From Lysobacter helvus (GTDB lineage Bacteria > Pseudomonadota > Gammaproteobacteria > Xanthomonadales > Xanthomonadaceae): a DNA stretch of 64,000 nucleotides. Position 1 is the stretch's first letter. Each line of letters starts with the position of its first letter. The translations under genes were made by a program, and so were the position numbers. Positions 62,195 through 64,000 of the stretch are shown here, piece by piece. The notes below the pieces were generated by a model. It saw only the letters and a list, made by a program, of their open reading frames with translations. It had not been told where the DNA came from and did no database searches. The stretch spans positions 2,232,001-2,296,000 of the forward strand of contig NZ_AP024546.1 in the NCBI RefSeq assembly GCF_018406645.1, in the 5' to 3' direction.

Positions 62195-63298
62195 ATGCCG
62201 ATGTCTTATCTTGGCGACCGATCGTTCGGTCGTGACAACAACTTCAACTTGATACGGCTCATCGCTGCGTATGCAGTGCTGATCAGCCATAGCTTTCCCC
62301 TGGTAGGGTCAGGGGAGCCGTTCTCGCGAATCGGATACACGCTGGGTGGCATTGGGGTCGATGCCTTTTTCGTGACGAGCGGTTTCCTGGTCACGGGCAG
62401 CCTCATGCGCCTCGGCGTCAGTACGTCATTCCTGCGCGCACGTGCGTTACGTATCTTTCCGGCGCTGGCTGCCATGGCAGTGCTAACGGCGCTTGTGCTT
62501 GGCGCGGCAATGACAACGCTCTCGCTTACCGACTACTTCTTGGACGACGAGGTGTGGACCTTTATCGTCAAGAACGCGACGATCGTTGCCGGGGTTCGTT
62601 ACAAATTGCCGGGTGTGTTCGAGTCGAACCACGTTCCGTTCATGATGAATGGTTCGATCTGGACACTGCCGTTCGAGATTCGCTGCTACGCGCTCGTCGC
62701 GCTTCTGTACTGGCTGTGTCGTCGTGCCAAGCCCGAGCCCGCAGCGGCGCTCGCGAGATTGCTAGTTTGCGTGGCCATCTTGATGCTGCTTGGGTGGTTA
62801 TGGGGGATGAGGGCAGGCTATGCCCACTACCAGACCTTCCGCCTTTTTTATCTGTTCTCCAGCGGTGCAGTGGCGTGGATATGCCGTCACCGTATCAGTC
62901 TTGCGCCACGATTCCTCGTCGGTGCCTGCGCCCTTGTGGCAATTGTCGTTGCGCAGCCACAGTGGTTCTTCTTCGTGTACCCGCTCTTGGTGCCGTACAT
63001 CGTGCTTTGGCTTGCGTACGTACCGTCAGGTCCGATCCGGAGATTCAACGCGCTCGGTGATTATTCGTACGGGATATACGTGTATGCGTACCCGATTCAA
63101 CAGGTTGTGGTGGCGACTGTTCCTGGCGCAAGCCCACTCCTGGTGATGGCGCTTGCGGGTATCGCATCGTTACCCCTGGCGATGCTGTCGTGGCATTTGA
63201 TCGAGTCGCCGATGCTGGCGCTAAAGGGAGCGCCTCGTCGTGAAGCGCAACAAGGTCACGTCGGCGTCGTGTCGGAACCTCAGGTTGATTCCACGTAG
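62195..63298 (+). CDS. Acyltransferase-3 family membrane protein (OafA/YrhL-like)
   Basis: The 367-aa integral membrane O-acyltransferase transfers acyl groups to surface glycans. It has about ten helices. The first carries NLIRLIAAYAVLISHSFPL with catalytic-type His32, followed by GGIGVDAFFVTSGFLVTGSL and RARALRIFPALAAM, the family core. LGDYSYGIYVYAYPIQQ (near 293-309) is the C-terminal signature. ATG 62201 (MSYLGDRS) has AGGA at six bases and may be the true start. A single gene; acceptor unknown, possibly O-antigen or exopolysaccharide. Confidence 0.9.
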   Translation: MPMSYLGDRSFGRDNNFNLIRLIAAYAVLISHSFPLVGSGEPFSRIGYTLGGIGVDAFFVTSGFLVTGSLMRLGVSTSFLRARALRIFPALAAMAVLTALVLGAAMTTLSLTDYFLDDEVWTFIVKNATIVAGVRYKLPGVFESNHVPFMMNGSIWTLPFEIRCYALVALLYWLCRRAKPEPAAALARLLVCVAILMLLGWLWGMRAGYAHYQTFRLFYLFSSGAVAWICRHRISLAPRFLVGACALVAIVVAQPQWFFFVYPLLVPYIVLWLAYVPSGPIRRFNALGDYSYGIYVYAYPIQQVVVATVPGASPLLVMALAGIASLPLAMLSWHLIESPMLALKGAPRREAQQGHVGVVSEPQVDST

Positions 63299-63339
63299 GT
63301 GTTTGGCATCTGCAGCCTAATGGCTCGTTGCCCGCCACG

Positions 63340-63795
63340 GTGATTGGCCTTCGCGCGCGCGAAGGGTCGTCCCACACTTGCGAAACACCCACGCGAAGGC
63401 GAGCGTTCTTGGTCCCCCAGTCAATTCAACTGACACAACAATCGGCACACGAAGAGATCGCCGGCAGTCGTGTCCTGCTGATGCTCAAGAACCTCGACCG
63501 CTTTCGCGTGTTGTACTTGATCGCCGAGGGCGGCGAGCTGACGGTGTCCGAGTTGTTACGCCACGTACAGATGGCGCGGCCTTACATGTACCAGCACGTT
63601 CGCCGCCTCCAGCAGTTCGGATGGATTCGCGCTGTTCGCCGGAAGGGTGCTGCGAAGCGGTATGCATGCATCTCGCCGGAATTGCGCGACGTCGTGCTTC
63701 GGCTGCGCACCATCGCGGTTGATCCGGAGGCCAACGCGGCGTTGGCCGTGCAAACCGAAGCAACGGGCAAGCCCGTTAGCAGCGCACCTCCCTGA
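63340..63795 (+). CDS. Winged-helix (ArsR/MarR-like) regulator
   Basis: About 151 aa, with a winged helix in SRVLLMLKNLDRFRVLYLIAEGGELTVSELLRHVQMARPYMYQHVRRLQQFGWIRAVRRKGAAKRYACI. Recognition helix ARPYMYQHVRRL and wing RRKGAAKRY are clear. The start is uncertain: GTG 63340, TTG 63328 and TTG 63409 are all in frame, and the first 40 residues show no homology. Its 3' end overlaps the convergent hydrolase gene by 20 bases. Confidence 0.7.
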   Translation: MIGLRAREGSSHTCETPTRRRAFLVPQSIQLTQQSAHEEIAGSRVLLMLKNLDRFRVLYLIAEGGELTVSELLRHVQMARPYMYQHVRRLQQFGWIRAVRRKGAAKRYACISPELRDVVLRLRTIAVDPEANAALAVQTEATGKPVSSAPP

Positions 63796-64000
63796 TCGAC
63801 CGCTGGGCTGGAGTCTGGCGCTGCGCTAGGAAGCTCTGCACGGCGCCCTGGAACAGCCGTGACGCTTCGAAATAGAGGAGGTGTCCTCCATCGATCTGCT
63901 GCACCTGCGCGCATGAGAAACGGAATCGCATGTGTTCTTCAGGCCCGACGGCATGATCGCGCGTGCCAGCGATGATCAGCGTCGGCGTCCGAACCTCTTG
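63776..64000 (-). CDS. Alpha/beta hydrolase, C-terminal part (cut by window edge)
   Basis: The last 74 codons of a leftward gene read VRTPTLIIAGTRDHAVGPEEHM, then QVQQIDGGHLLYFEASRLFQGAVQSFLAQ. These are the acid loop (GTRDHAV) and catalytic His (GGHLLYFEA) of an alpha/beta hydrolase. The stop TAA is at 63776-63778. The start and the nucleophile lie beyond the window. It overlaps the end of the convergent winged-helix gene. Confidence 0.8.
   Translation of the reverse strand, partial: QEVRTPTLIIAGTRDHAVGPEEHMRFRFSCAQVQQIDGGHLLYFEASRLFQGAVQSFLAQRQTPAQRSIREVRC

Overview
The window looks like a chromosome segment of a high-GC gammaproteobacterium of the Xanthomonadaceae, probably close to Lysobacter. 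This is inferred from the GC-rich base composition, the rpsB-tsf / map-glnD-dapD gene order, the Oar-like TonB-dependent receptor with a C-terminal aromatic residue, and many DUF families common in that group. No rRNA gene or species-specific marker is present, so the genus is an inference.

Bases 1-15,924 are housekeeping. rpsB and tsf read left from a promoter near 2.08 kb. A tight, mostly overlapping rightward chain carries map, glnD, dapD, an ArsC/Spx-like reductase and dapE, linking N-terminal Met removal, nitrogen sensing and the succinylase branch of lysine/diaminopimelate synthesis. A leftward chain carries parC, tpm and a penicillin-acylase-family hydrolase. A small exported lysine-rich protein and an OmpR-type two-component pair follow, and the block ends in tRNA-Leu(CAG).

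Bases 15,925 to about 34.35 kb are an integrative element at the 3' end of tRNA-Leu. It has a P4-type tyrosine integrase, an AlpA-like regulator behind a leader with two intrinsic terminators, a phage-type replication initiator with an iteron-like array plus homopurine tract inside its own gene, a DnaB-like helicase and two zinc-knuckle/HGGxSTG-type proteins. I see no capsid, tail, portal or terminase gene, so it resembles a phage satellite or other self-replicating integrative element rather than a prophage. Its cargo includes a two-gene cassette (851-aa HEAT-like protein with a Cys/His N-terminus plus a 480-aa PD-(D/E)xK nuclease-like protein), a toxin-antitoxin pair with palindromic operators, a cytoplasmic subtilase followed by a stand-alone propeptide-like protein, and an XRE/membrane/glycosyltransferase chain. 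It also holds decayed genes (YczE-like, IS1595-family remnant) and two families of imperfect direct repeats. I could not find a repeat of the tRNA end that would fix the right border.

Bases 34.9-64 kb are accessory chromosome. A leftward cupin/aldehyde dehydrogenase/alpha-beta hydrolase/DUF2867 operon lies opposite an AraC regulator. Many exported or peripheral enzymes follow: S41-like and HExxH peptidases, a GH114-like protein, a DUF5916 outer-membrane-type protein, SRPBCC proteins, acetyltransferases and six alpha/beta-hydrolase genes (one frameshifted, one cut by the window edge). A 1,016-aa TonB-dependent receptor has a duplicated terminator region. An ArsR-type regulator faces a Tat-exported hydrolase and a monooxygenase. 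The right end has an acyltransferase-3 membrane protein, a winged-helix regulator and a partial hydrolase.

The observations most worth following up are the putative origin inside the replication gene, the HEAT/nuclease cassette, the subtilase with its separate inhibitor-like partner, and the attenuator-like leader before alpA.
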